Shown in pieces: positions 35,751 to 46,629 of a DNA stretch of 64,000 bases. The notes under the pieces were generated by a model. The model made no database searches. It was given only the letters and a program-made list of their open reading frames with translations, and had not been told where the DNA came from. The DNA comes from Ottelia alismoides. Lineage: Eukaryota > Streptophyta > Magnoliopsida > Alismatales > Hydrocharitaceae. The stretch spans positions 1,550,001-1,614,000 of the forward strand of contig JAZKJV010000148.1 of NCBI GenBank assembly GCA_037367405.1, in the 5' to 3' direction. Positions within the stretch are counted from its first letter, which is position 1, and every line of letters starts with the position of its first letter. The position numbers and the translations under genes were made by a program.

Positions 35751-36800
35751 AGAAAAGCAGTTGTAACTAACCACATCTTAACCTTTCTACGCTCTTAATT
35801 GAGTTTGATCATTTAACACAAGAACACCAGAAACGAGCAAGCTCATTAATTGGACTCATAATTTAAATTTTTATTTCATCAAACTTTTTTTAAAGAGTAT
35901 ATGTAACATCTTGGGCTTAATTTTCATTTTCGGCGAAAAAACTAGCCTTGACAGCTTATTTGATTTGGGACCGACTCAGATTTATTGATAATTATTGAAA
36001 ATGCTTAAGTTCAAGTTAAGAGGTAATCTCCACAACTTCTTAGAATTCGAAACATGGAAAAAATTGCGGAAGTATCTCAAAACAATGATTTTTTTCGAGT
36101 CTTGGAACGAGACCAATTCTCAATAATCCTTTAATAATATTCAGAGTGCCATACAAAAATGAAAGAAATAAAAGAAAATTAATCAATAACAATGTCAATG
36201 ATTATCAATATCAACAGGTAAATCAATAGCATTTGCCAACACCGAGCAACCCGAGTTTAGATAGGAGCCACCTCGACCTCATAAATCAAAATTCTAAACC
36301 ATGAGATATTTTAACATGAGGTCGCATATCCTCGTACCAATACAAAGGACATCGGCATAGAGTCGGCCGTCGTGGCGGAAATTGTTTAGAAGTAGTGTAT
36401 ATATACGGTATATATATGCAACGGACAATTGACGGAATTAACCATCCATGCAACATCCAACTAGGTCAAAATCTCTAACAGACTAAATGAACATCTACTC
36501 CTGCACAATTATAGTGTTAGAAATGATTATTTTTCAATAAAATACTCAAATTTATAAAATACAAGTTAACCAATATAAAAAGGATTTTTTTTATCAATTG
36601 TATCCTTTGAGATATTACAATATCATACCAAAATATACTGTAAGTGACATCAGTTGAAAACTTATCAAGATAAGCACATGAAGAATCAAAGTAAGAATGC
36701 GATTTAATAAATAAACCAGAATTAGTTTACTTAACATTCCACAGTCTAAGCTAATAAATCATAATCAAATAAAAGTTGGAAGTTTCGTAGAAAGCAACTT

Positions 36801-36844
<44 letters not shown>

Positions 36845-37030
36845 TCCTTTCATGAGAGAAGACCCAAAGAAAGTTCTCCCGTCTACAGCAGGAGATTTTC
36901 TTTTCTTTTTATACACGCAATATTGACTTTAAAATTGGAATGGTTGGGAAAGGGAGGACCACAATCCGACTGCAAATTGTCTGCTGATTGTGAGGCAATA
37001 ACTCTTCTACTTCTCTGCCCACAAAAGCTG
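35751..37030. other. Intergenic DNA with no gene recognised
   Basis: Includes a (TAA)n microsatellite at 36802-36844 and a small GC-richer block near 36240-36380. Reading frames are short and unconvincing. Confidence 0.45.
36802..36844. repeat. (TAA)n trinucleotide microsatellite
   Basis: About 14 uninterrupted TAA units. Confidence 0.95.
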
Positions 37031-37752
37031 TAGGGATGAAAAACGGATTCGAAAAATTACTTGATATAGATATATGTATCCGAATATTAATAAAATACGG
37101 ATTAAATATGGATATCGATTGTAAAACTTGTCTGGATATGGATACGAATTTGGTAATGGCTTGAATATCCGAATCTGGATCTAGATATCCGAACACAATA
37201 TTTAATATTATTTATATATTAGTTAATATAATATAAGCCACATCCTCATATTATTATATTAGTATTATTCGTTACATAATACAACATATTAATGTTATTA
37301 ATAAACTCTTGTTGTTTGGAAATAGACATGAACAAAAGTTACAAAACCCTATCCTCCTTTTGCTTCCTATTAAGAACACAACCACCTCTACACTCCCTTT
37401 TGGCATGATGTAGCTTATTTATATTTCATTATCATTTTTTAAAATCATATGAACATTGACAAAAAAAATCAATTCGTATTCGTACGTGATCTTTATTCGA
37501 TATGTATTCGAATTGCATGTTTATTGGATCCATATTTGGATTCACTTTTTATTCGATTCATATTTGGATAAACTCTTTATTCGATCTGTATTCAGATCTG
37601 ATAAATATCTAATTCGAATTCATATCTGTATTTTTAAGGATACAATTTCCTTAATGTATATCTGAATCATATCCGTATTCGTTAGAGATGAAGTGAATAT
37701 GGATATGAAAATAGGCATATATCCGATCTGCATCCGATCGGTTTTCATCCCA
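37031..37752. mobile_element. 'GGGATGAAAA' nonautonomous hAT-like element
   Basis: 722 bp. Inverted ends TAGGGATGAAAAACGGATTC and TGGGATGAAAACCGATCGG, flanked by AAAAGCTG at 37023-37030 and AAAAACTG at 37753-37760 (seven of eight identical). The interior is rich in GGATATGGATACG and its complement, like the outer element at 32921-34036. Nonautonomous. Confidence 0.72.
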
Positions 37753-39996
37753 AAAAACTGTACCCACTTCTATCCTTGATTTTCATTTTTCAAAATGGGT
37801 TTTGTATGTTCACATCCTCTCCTTCAAGTGTTGACATGAACAGATTTCTGGATTTTAGTAGGATACTAGTGTTTGTATCCGCGCTTCGCGGCGGTTTTGA
37901 AGAACTTAGTTTTAATATAGTTGAATTGAATTAATTGATTAGATTTAACATTATTTAACTATTTGGCTAATAGATAAGTTCTTGTAATTCTATTATGATC
38001 GTTGTCACCTTTCATTTTAAAGAAACCAATTAGAATTGTGAAATATAAAGTTTACATATAATTATAATGAAATGCATGATGTATATATGTACCTATTATT
38101 AGATATAAATTTAAATCTGTATATATATGTACTTGTTATTAGATATAATTTTGAATCTACCACTGTAAATTACAAAGGATATTATTATATGAGTAGGAAA
38201 TTGTTGAGATAAACGAATGGAAAAAGGAAAATATGCCAGATAAATAAACCTTGTACAGTTAAAGAAAGAGTTAGAAACTATTATTTCGGGATTACAAAGG
38301 TCAATGTACCGCCATGGAATATAAAAGTGACATATATTAAGTATAAAATAAGGAGGCTCAAAAGCACTATTTTTTCATAATACTCGTATTACTAATTCCT
38401 TAGAAATCTAGTTTAATCATCATAACCTTGAAAAGCAATAAAAATAAAGAAGAATATTTCTTTTGATCTATGCATAAACATGCAATTGTTATAATGACAC
38501 AAAAACGTTTTAAAGTTGCAAATACTACAATACAAATTCAAAGTTTCTATGTGTAAATTTTGCCTTCGATCAATAAGAAGGTACTAAAAATTATAATTGT
38601 CAATAAATAAGTGTTACAAAGATTACACAAAAAATATATGATAAGAATATATGAGTTTTGTTAGGTCACTTAAAACTTAGTGCAATAATTTACTTTTAAC
38701 ATGTAAAAATACAGAGGCCATAATAATTTAAAACATATTTATTTTTTTATTTTCAATTCATTTTCATTTGTATAATTATTTTATCTACATATAATTTCCA
38801 TCGGCATAGTATATACAGTTTCATACATAGAGATCTAAAATTCACATGCCTTTTTCTATACTTGGATAATTTTTTGCAATAAACTAAAGTTTGTGGAATT
38901 TTCATTGCCGGGTCAAATTAGCAATCAAAACATATAATTGCGTAATAAACATTACAAAAAGGACTTATAATAAAAAAATTGGTTATGTGACCTTACGATC
39001 ATATCAGTGTACATGTAAAACTTAAGCGTCCTTAACGAAGATTTTAGGCAAGCATTAGAAAAAAGGACATATAATGGCAATTCGGGATATTTTTTTATCA
39101 AATTACCAGTTACTAAGTGAATATTAGTAAATAAAAAAATAGATATTGCTATTATTATGTAAACTTCCTTTAGATGCTGATTAAATAGCTGCAGTGAGAA
39201 ATCCCGACCTGCATTATTACACGACAATACATAAACTTCAGCAAGAAAGTAATGACTTCATTTTACAATCAAATTAATTGATTATACAGCTATATGAAGA
39301 AAAGTCAGCATGCATCATTATGTAATAATGTAAAAATGGTGAACCTAATGTAGAGCTTTAACATAATCTATTTAAGATGTCCCTAGATTTTGATTGAGTA
39401 GTTGATATGAGAAAACCCAATGCACATCATTACGCAACAATATGAAGAAAAACACGTGAGAAAAAAGTAATGACCATTTTGCAACCAACTTAACATATTA
39501 AATAGTTGGAATAGAAAAACCCCAATAATGTATCATTACGCAATAATGTAGAGATGATGAAAACAAATATTGGCATACTTATATGATATCAAGGTAATAT
39601 GCCTACTTCTTGTATAATAATTAAAAAATCATAGAGTAGAATTAAATTAAAAGGATCAATAATCATTAAAGTAGTTTTAGAAATATGAGATAAAATAAAA
39701 TCTATACTATCACATCCTAAATATGTATCTCATATTGTTTGTATATCACAGCTTTAATACATAAGCTTTAAAAAAACGCAACAATATAACATCATAATGT
39801 AACAACGGAATCAATTTCTAAAACAAATCATTATATAGGGAGTATAAGGCACAATCAAAAGACTGTGTTATAACATTAAATAAGATCTATACATTGTAAT
39901 AATATCATGTCAAGATGAGTAATAAATTAAGGCAACTTCATCAGACAATAAAATAGCATCACAATCAATTTCTAAACTAATCATAAGTCAACATAT

Positions 39997-40028
<32 letters not shown>

Positions 40029-40763
40029 TCTATAGAGTATAATTATATAATAACAACATATTTCATTGCAAAAAGTAGTAAACAAAACTTATGTTATATA
40101 TTTTAGGTACAATATGCCTGACAAACAAAGACAACTAAATCGCACATTAAAACCGGAGCATAGCTCTAATCTATAATCAATCATACGGCACAATTAACAT
40201 ACTCTAAAGTATAATTTATGTGATTCAGATCAAGACAGAAGACAACCGAGTTACATTAAGAAGCTATGTGGTCAACACAGATGCATGAGATGTTTTAGAT
40301 CTCCTTCTTGTTGGCGATGGGAAGGTCCATTTGGATGTCAATGACTAATTGAACTTGAGAAGGTAGTGTGGCTCCAGTCGTCAATCTTATCAGCACACGC
40401 CGACAGTGGTGACTCCCCTGCATTACCCCTACCCCTCCTCAGTCCGTCGAATCCCCTACACGTGCACTACCACTGCGTACAGCTTAAGAACTTGATAAAA
40501 CAGATGAAAATATGGAAATCGTGAGAATAATATTTATCGTACTGAATTCGAGTATGTAGATCTAAAATTACGTACTAAAACAAATCAAGATAAATTCCAT
40601 GATCAACTAAGACCTACCAGAAATCGGTACTCATATAAAAAACTATAAATGGACTGTGTAATTTGGGAGAATTGTGGCGACCTATCTTCTGAAGTCAAAG
40701 CTTTTGGCGGGAGCACTGGAAGAGAGATTTGGACAGAGGGATTCAACTGTATCCAGAAATGCC

Positions 40764-41208
40764 TCAGCATTTCAAGAAATTCGAACAATGTTCGCCAGGT
40801 GCTACATTGGGACTGAATGACAACTTCATACCCAGAGAAGCCGAGAACATCTCGCACATGCCGTCGATGATGCACGCGTACAACACCACCTGCGGCACCT
40901 CCTCCTTGGAAGCCTCCTTGCGCATCTCTGCCTCCTCCTTCCTCTGCAGCTCCCTCTCCTTCGCCGTTTCTCTCTCAGCTGGCGAGTGAGCCGTCAGCTT
41001 CTCGGCCTGCAAACAGTAGTAAACTTGAGGAGAGAAATACTTATATATTCCTGACCTCCTGGGGCATCTTGATATGTACCATACAGTCTCAGCTAACAAC
41101 CTTCTCCTGGACAGAGGCCTTGGTCTTCTCGAGGCCGGATCTGGCGGAGGCCGCCACGTCCTCTGCTGCCTCCTTGGCAGAAGCTGTGGCGTCCCTGCCG
41201 GTTTGCAT
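40764..41208 (-). CDS. LEA_1 (group 4 LEA) gene fragment, two exons
   Basis: Exon 1 is 41208-41101 (36 codons, MQTGRDATASAKEAAEDVAA then SARSGLEKTKASVQEK). The intron is 41100-41007 (94 bp, AAG|GTTGTT...TTTGCAG|GCC). Exon 2 runs 41006-40764. The joined VQEK-AEKLTAHSPAERETAKE matches the LEA_1 pattern (MQ..K..A.N.AASA..G..KTKA.VQEK.EK..A..P..KE). LEA_1 proteins are unstructured, hydrophilic and desiccation-induced. After ASKEE the sequence departs from LEA and reads VPQVVLYACIIDGMCEM, resembling a PPR motif, before a stop at 40764. The usual Gly/His-rich LEA tail is absent. It is therefore a captured, chimeric fragment inside the Helitron. Expression is unknown. Confidence 0.75.
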
Positions 41209-41360
41209 CCTTTCTCCTTGTTGCTAATTCTCTGGTTATTTAGGACGATGGGGATTCTGGTTGCTGCTCAAGGGTGAACTCGCATCGGTGGAGACCCAGT
41301 GAGGCAGGCAGCGCCGTCTGTACAGGAGAGCGTGGTGGCCGGATGAGGCGCCACCGCGAT

Positions 41361-41370
41361 TCTTTATGCA
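41361..41370 (-). promoter_or_regulatory. TATA-like box for the LEA fragment
   Basis: TGCATAAAGA on the minus strand, about 155 bp upstream of the start codon in a GC-rich setting. Weak candidate. Confidence 0.3.
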
Positions 41371-41525
41371 GGACGCGTGGAGCCGTGGAGGGCATTGAGA
41401 TCGGATGAGAGAGAGAAGGGAGAGAGAAGGGAGGGGCATGTAGCACAATGAGGGGAAGCGCGGGAGGGGAAGACGGGGGGAGTGAAACGACGCACTCAGG
41501 AGAGGAGGCATCGTTGGAGAGACTA

Positions 41526-41534
41526 CCACGTGTC
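41526..41534 (-). promoter_or_regulatory. ABRE/G-box upstream of the LEA fragment
   Basis: GACACGTGG on the minus strand contains the ACGTGG ABA-response core within a CACGTG G-box, 318 bp upstream of the LEA start codon and 49 bp inside the Helitron 5' end. A second ACGCGTGG-like (coupling-element-like) word lies at 41373-41380 on the plus strand. Function inferred from motif only. Confidence 0.5.
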
Positions 41535-41583
41535 AATGCAGGGGCAGGAGCTGGGAGAACCCAGCTTTAGTATATAGTATAGA

Positions 41584-43620
41584 TAGATGACTCATCTAAA
41601 CATGTTTTGGAGCTACCAATTAGAAGCACCACACGTTTCCTAAATTCTGCCAAAGATATCTTTAAGCTCGAGGTCTCCTCCAATTCAGACACACTTTTCA
41701 TGTGCATTGGATCACCAGTTAGATCTATTGATAGCTAGTGAGATTTAAATATATGGATCTATTGATAGCTAAAGATTTAAATATACCACAGACCTGTCTA
41801 GATCCTGTCTTGCAGGGGCAGGCAAACCCCATTGATTATCAAATTTCAATGACACAAAATTTTGTATTCCTTACACTTCAATCCTTGCTATACCTTTTCA
41901 TAGACATATTCACCATAAAAGTTACAATATCAAAGGCCCGTGAAATTCCAAAAAATACCATATTTCCATCTATATAATCATAGGCATGCAGGGCCTTTCT
42001 CGCAGGAAAATCAGAATAGATGTCAACACCAGATTGCTATCCATAATCACAGCAGATGCTCAACTTCCTGAGCTGAAATCAGGTCACAATTATCAGGAAT
42101 TTAGTGCAGTGTGGAATCCATTCCTAATAAATACATATATTGCGGCATTCAGTCACATCTTTAGCAGAAATGCACTGAAGATTAATCTAGGAAGACATTA
42201 AGCTAAGACAGGCAGGTTGGTTAAAAGGCGAGATAACAACTAAATTTTCTTTGGGAAGCCAACAGACTGCAACTTGAGACTAGTCGCCGTCCGATAACAG
42301 CCACATTTTCTGATAGGATCGATGAGGCCAACAAATTCAACAAGATCGAAAGCTGGTGAAGGAACTTGTGAAAAAAAAAATAGTACCTGTTGCCATCAAA
42401 CTGGATAAACTTGTGTATCTACGTTTAGTAGCAGCAGCACTCTTTTTCATCAAAAGATGCTTGGGCTCTATTTTTTACAGCTGTATATGTATATCTACGT
42501 TTGAAAACAGATAAAATTTTGTGTGGTAGTGGATCAAATATGCCCTGTGGATCTGGCAGAAAAATAATGGCAGCCATTAATGCATGGCAGCACTGACAGT
42601 AGACAAACAACAGGGAATCGCACCTTAAAAAGATACCTTCCATGGTTACAAATAGAGTATTTCAATTATATATAAATAAAATTAGTTTTAGGAAATAACT
42701 TTACATTCTGGGTTTAAATTTATGATCCCAAAAGATCTTACTTACACTAGCAGAACATTATGCAAAACAAGCAGCAAAGTTATGCTTACCATTTCAGTTC
42801 GCAGCGGCCCGAAACCAGCCAGCATGTGTTTTGTATGCTGTGTGACATCTGCTAAAAAATAATGAACAATACAACTCCAATTATATTTGCTAATTGGGTG
42901 CTTAAAGATAAGGTTTAGCATCTATGTTCTGTAAGAAGAAAAGCAAAGGAGCTACAGATGAGAAAGATGGAAAAGGGAGCTTCACAGGAGATTTGAAAGG
43001 CTATTGATGGAAACGATCATCAGAAACGTACCGTTTAACTACAAAAGTGCCAGGAAAATCTAACGTCATGCCTTTGCGATCAATAGGGCATGTGCCCCAC
43101 AGCATCAACTTTTGCCTAAACATAACAGTAGAGATGATAATATACCAAAGTTGAGAACAAGAATGATCACAAAATTGGCAGAGGTCCACTAACAACTACC
43201 ATCAACAACCACCTCAAAGCTGCACAACAGCATATCTATATCTGAAAAGGAGATGCAGATTAAGAACGATAAGCTATTACAGAGAGATTGATGTAAGACG
43301 GGCAACAGACTGCGTCGTCAATCTCTTTTGAATGGCAAATCCAATTCTTCGAAATACAACATCTATAAATCTGGAAACCATAACAATGCTATGCATAATT
43401 CTTTGGACCCTTTTGAGGAGCCCTACTGCTTCAATTGCCACAAGTGACTTGTCAACCTACAAACCATACATCCATCCTAAAATAGATAGTAAATTAGACA
43501 TTGAGAAAAAATGCAGTATTAACATAAATTCTTTACAAGCGGAAAAGAGAGAGCATCTGCAACTTTTTTTATTTGGAACACCCAGAGCCCAAACAATCCA
43601 TAAATACATACAAGAACACT
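41584..43620. other. Intergenic region, possible noncoding transcript or decayed gene
   Basis: A direct duplication of AGATCTATTGATAGCTA-like units sits at 41720-41775. On the minus strand, 43456-43277 is open for 59 codons behind a TTTGTAG acceptor-like site and reads VDKSLVAIEAVGLLKRVQRI, but it matches no family I know. Composition is intermediate. Nothing firm can be called. Confidence 0.3.
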
Positions 43621-43720
43621 ATTATTCCATTGCAAACAAATCGAGGAAAATGACTTGAAGATTACATATGGATATCGAGGGAAGTTCATGGACAAGCAGG
43701 ATTCGAATCGGTGGCAACGA

Positions 43721-43886
43721 GATCATCTTCATCTTCCAAATGCTTAAGCCAGCACACAGGAGGATCACAAGTAGATCATCATCTTCATCTTCCAAATGCT
43801 TAAACCAGCACACAGGAGGATCACAAGTAGATCATCATCTTCGTCTTCCAAATGCTCAAACCAGCACACAGGAGGAGCACAAGTAG
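43721..43886. repeat. Three-copy 56-bp tandem repeat
   Basis: The unit ATCATCTTCATCTTCCAAAT continues GCTTAA, ACCAGCACACAGGAGG, ATCACAAGTAG. CCAAATGCT starts at 43736, 43792 and 43848, exactly 56 bp apart. Copies differ by a few bases. 56 is not a multiple of three, so a coding repeat is unlikely. It lies about 500 bp beyond the 3' end of the TCP gene. Confidence 0.92.
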
Positions 43887-44319
43887 ATGCTCCCACCTTG
43901 CATCTTCGTCACTCTTATCGACCTCACCGGTATAATCACACGGCATGGAAGGCATAAAAATCTCCTATAACTGAAGCTACGTTCTACCCAAAAAAATGAA
44001 GAAGAAGAAGATCGACCATCGACCACGTGCCGCGGATTCTCAATCTTTATTCCGTTGTCTCCATGTTCATATACTCCCTTGCATACTCTCATCAATGGAA
44101 TGGGAGATTGAAAGGCCAGTTCTCCAACGTCAACCTCCAAAATTATGCACCCCCATCCTCCTTGTTCCCCTCTCAATTCACAAACCTCTCACAATCACAA
44201 GCTAGTCAAATTACCAACAATAAAGGAAGCACACCGCACCAACCCCAATTCCACAAACCACCAGCACACGCTCCTAACAAATTTAAAAAGAAAGAGGGAA
44301 AGAAACGCCTCAAACGCTA

Positions 44320-44346
44320 ACCCTAAAAATGCTAAACCTAACCCTG
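44320..44346. promoter_or_regulatory. Telo-box-like words downstream of TCP
   Basis: CTAACCCTAAAAATGCTAAACC is split as AACCCTAA plus AACCTAACCCTGAA within 27 bp, beyond the TCP stop codon (3' UTR side). Role unknown. Confidence 0.3.
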
Positions 44347-44380
44347 AAATTAAGCACCACCAGCGCCGCCACACGGTATA

Positions 44381-45088
44381 TCAGCGAGGTTCCTCGTCTC
44401 TCCGGCCGACGGAGGCGGTGGGGGCACCGGACAACGAGGCGAGCAGATTGAGGTGACCCTGCCCGAGCGGAAGGTAATTCCCGACCCTCGCGGCGGAGGC
44501 CTCCCCGACGGCGTACCTCCCGCCGACGTGCGGCGCCATCATCTCCGGCGCCGCGGCGAAGCTCCATACCTGCCCGAAGTCGGGTCGGGCGGGGACCGCC
44601 CAGAAGCCGCCTCCGGGTGCGATGAAGGCGGAGCCGGCAGCGGCGGCGGGGTCGTCCTTGGCCTCCGCGTCGTCGTCGGGGCGGAGGCGCTTGCCGAGGA
44701 TGAACGGAGCGGCGGCGGAGGGGGAGTTGTGGTGGTGGTGGGCGGCAGCGGCTGAGGAGCGGAGGGTGGAAGGGGAGATGGAGGAGAAGGAAGCAGGGGT
44801 GGTACCAGAGCCAGTGGCGGCGATGATGGAGGGCTCAGCCTGGCGGAGGAGCCACTCGATAGTCTGACCGTCAGACTTGTGGCCGAGCTCACGCGTGAGC
44901 TGGAAGACGCGCGCGGCGCAGATTATGGGCATGCGGATGCGGCGGCCACGGCCGTCGACCTTGCTGTGGCGGTCCTTGGTTGGCGGCTTCTTGGCGACGG
45001 TGACAGCCCCACCTCCGGCCGGTGTCGCGGTGTTGTTGTTGGTGGCGGGGGGGAGGAGGTGGTGGTGGTGGTGGTCGGTGGTGGACAT
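44381..45088 (-). CDS. TCP: Class I TCP transcription factor, TCP7/TCP21 type
   Basis: 235 codons, single exon, ATG at 45088. A His run at residues 6-10. The TCP bHLH domain is at about residues 35-95: [20 protein letters not shown] basic region without the class II insertion, then [20 protein letters not shown] and [20 protein letters not shown]57 is the domain Cys-20 conserved in class I and linked to redox control of DNA binding. The C-terminus [11 protein letters not shown] and [11 protein letters not shown] are hallmarks of the TCP7/TCP21 group. The family regulates growth and cell proliferation by binding GTGGGNCC sites in the nucleus. GC content is far above the flanks, typical of monocot single-exon TCP genes. 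Intact. Confidence 0.93.
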   Translation of the reverse strand: MSTTDHHHHHLLPPATNNNTATPAGGGAVTVAKKPPTKDRHSKVDGRGRRIRMPIICAARVFQLTRELGHKSDGQTIEWLLRQAEPSIIAATGSGTTPASFSSISPSTLRSSAAAAHHHHNSPSAAAPFILGKRLRPDDDAEAKDDPAAAAGSAFIAPGGGFWAVPARPDFGQVWSFAAAPEMMAPHVGGRYAVGEASAARVGNYLPLGQGHLNLLASLSGAPTASVGRRDEEPR

Positions 45089-45174
45089 GGAGGGAGAGCG
45101 GAGAGGGGAGACGGGCGGGAGCTAATGATTGAGAGAGGCGGGGGAGGGTGGAGACAGGGGGGATGGGCACATGA

Positions 45175-45182
45175 CTGGGTCC
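45175..45182 (+). promoter_or_regulatory. Possible class I TCP self-binding site
   Basis: CTGGGTCC differs from the class I TCP consensus GTGGGNCC at one base and lies immediately downstream of the TATA box, near the expected start of transcription. Suggestive of autoregulation only. Confidence 0.25.
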
Positions 45183-45185
45183 CAA

Positions 45186-45193
45186 CTTATACT
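45186..45193 (-). promoter_or_regulatory. TATA box of the TCP gene
   Basis: GAGTATAAGTT on the minus strand, about 100 bp upstream of the TCP ATG. It is followed by a C/T-rich leader (CTCTCC runs), as in many plant promoters. Confidence 0.55.
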
Positions 45194-46261
45194 CTCTCCT
45201 ACACCACCACTACCAGTGCACTGTGCTGTGCTCTGCTGTGCAGCTACACTATTACTCTCTATTATTATTTCTTCCTCTCTCTCTTACTGCCTCCTTCCCT
45301 CTCTCTAGCACTGCACTGTGTTCACCATGTACGTCCTCTCCTCTGTTACTCGCGAATTCTGCTCTATCACTGCGGGGTTGTCTACGCCGCACCGTGATTC
45401 ACGACGCATTGCAGGGAGAGGGAGTGCGTATGTGTGTGTGCAGGTCTCTTCTCTACGTGCGCACTGCCCGCACGGTCGGGCAGCAGAGCAGGCGCGCGCC
45501 CCCTTCTTCGGAATATTATTATCATGCACCCTTTTTTCTAAAAAATATGGATTTTTTTAATTTTGAAAAGGATGTATATAATTATAATATGATAGCCACG
45601 AGTTTCATGGTGTTCCATAGGAGGAAAAATAATCCTTCGGAGGCTATGTTAACAAATAAGAGAAATATACAATTCCTTGCGAGTGCGTATGTGAATCCTA
45701 ATGTCCCCTGTCAATGACCCATCGGTATCATTTTTTCTCGGATATCGGATACAGAATCGGATGCACAAGCAACCACCAGCACAGAAGCATGCGAAAAAAA
45801 AGAATCTCAAATATAGCGTTGATCGGTCACCTCTCACGATCATCAGAGAAGAAAGAACACTATAAGAAAACAAGTACAACTCTCTTTGTTCCCTCACTCT
45901 CTTATCTCTCTTTCTTCTCTCTCTCTCTCTCTTTTCCATTATGGTTTCCCTCTTGCTGTGGTGTTAAGCAATGTTTTCACCAATTCTCTTTATATAACCA
46001 AATACAAACCCATAGTCTTATTCTCAATAGGACTATAAATGGAATACAACTCAACTATTATTTGGATTAGGAGCACAATCTCATTAGGATTCTTAATCCT
46101 TATTTGACTCTAATCCTAACAATCCAACCTACTATAGACGAGAAATTCAACCGCAATCGCCATTACTGAACTCTTATTATACCGACTGATCTGATCAGTT
46201 GGACCAATAAACAGAAACTGGACCAATTGGATCAACCGTTTTCGTCAATACAGTTCCTATA
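45194..46261. other. TCP upstream region, then unclassified AT-rich DNA
   Basis: 45194-45530 is pyrimidine-rich with CTCTCTC runs and probably belongs to the TCP promoter. From 45540 the composition becomes AT-rich, with a (CT)n stretch at 45910-45935. Short frames here have no recognisable domain. Confidence 0.4.
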
Positions 46262-46625
46262 GGTGGCGTTCGGTTGGGGGGTTACCCCCCACTTTGGGTG
46301 GGTAACCTTCCAAAACTCACACTTTTAACCCACTAGTGTGGCCCACTCCCTTCCCATCCAAAATATTATATATTATACCATCATATCATCTAAAATTCAT
46401 AAAATACTCAACTTCTACTCATTATTTCAAACTTCAATACAATCATATCACAACAACTACCAACTTTTTCAAATTCCAATACAATCATATCATAATAACT
46501 ATGTACTTTTTCAAATTTCAATACAATCACATCACAAACCCTCTCAACCCTTAACTCACCAACCAAACACACTAACACAAAAACGGGTTATCCACCCCCG
46601 GATAACCCATCAACTAAACCCACCC
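46262..46625. mobile_element. MITE with ATA duplication and internal 43-bp repeats
   Basis: 364 bp. Left end GGTGGCGTTCGGTTGGGGGG and inverted right end GGGTGGGTTTAGTTGATGGG, each next to a GGGTTAYCC word. ATA occurs at 46259-46261 and 46626-46628. The centre has about three tandem units with TTCAAATTCCAATACAATC-type words at 46424-46535. Tourist-like by duplication size, upstream of the TCP gene. Confidence 0.6.
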
Positions 46626-46629
46626 ATAG

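Larger units (their letters stand above)
37866..41583 (-). mobile_element. Helitron carrying a LEA gene fragment
   Basis: On the minus strand the 5' end is A|TCTATACTATATACTAAAGC at 41583 and the 3' end is a CCGCG-AAG-CGCGG hairpin (37879-37891), nine bases, then CTAG at 37869-37866 followed by T. This satisfies the Helitron rule: insertion between A and T, 5' TC, 3' hairpin plus CTRR. There are no terminal inverted repeats or duplications. Length 3718 bp. No Rep/helicase frame is visible, so it is nonautonomous. The 5' third (40.7-41.5 kb) is GC-rich and carries a LEA_1 gene start. The rest (37.9-40.2 kb) is AT-rich filler with a (CA)n(TA)n run near 40000. Confidence 0.82.

Noticed and set aside
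41236..41536. Two overlapping minus frames of about 97 codons upstream of the LEA start
   Set aside because: Proline/serine-rich composition, in the expected promoter and leader of the LEA fragment. No homologue recognised.
44453..45397. Several long plus-strand frames across the TCP region
   Set aside because: They are open because the TCP gene on the other strand is GC-rich. Translations are low-complexity Gly/Val/Arg and show no domain.
46424..46535. CRISPR-like spaced repeats with CAATACAATCATATCA words
   Set aside because: Units are contiguous and diverged, lie inside a MITE in a plant genome, and have no spacer structure.
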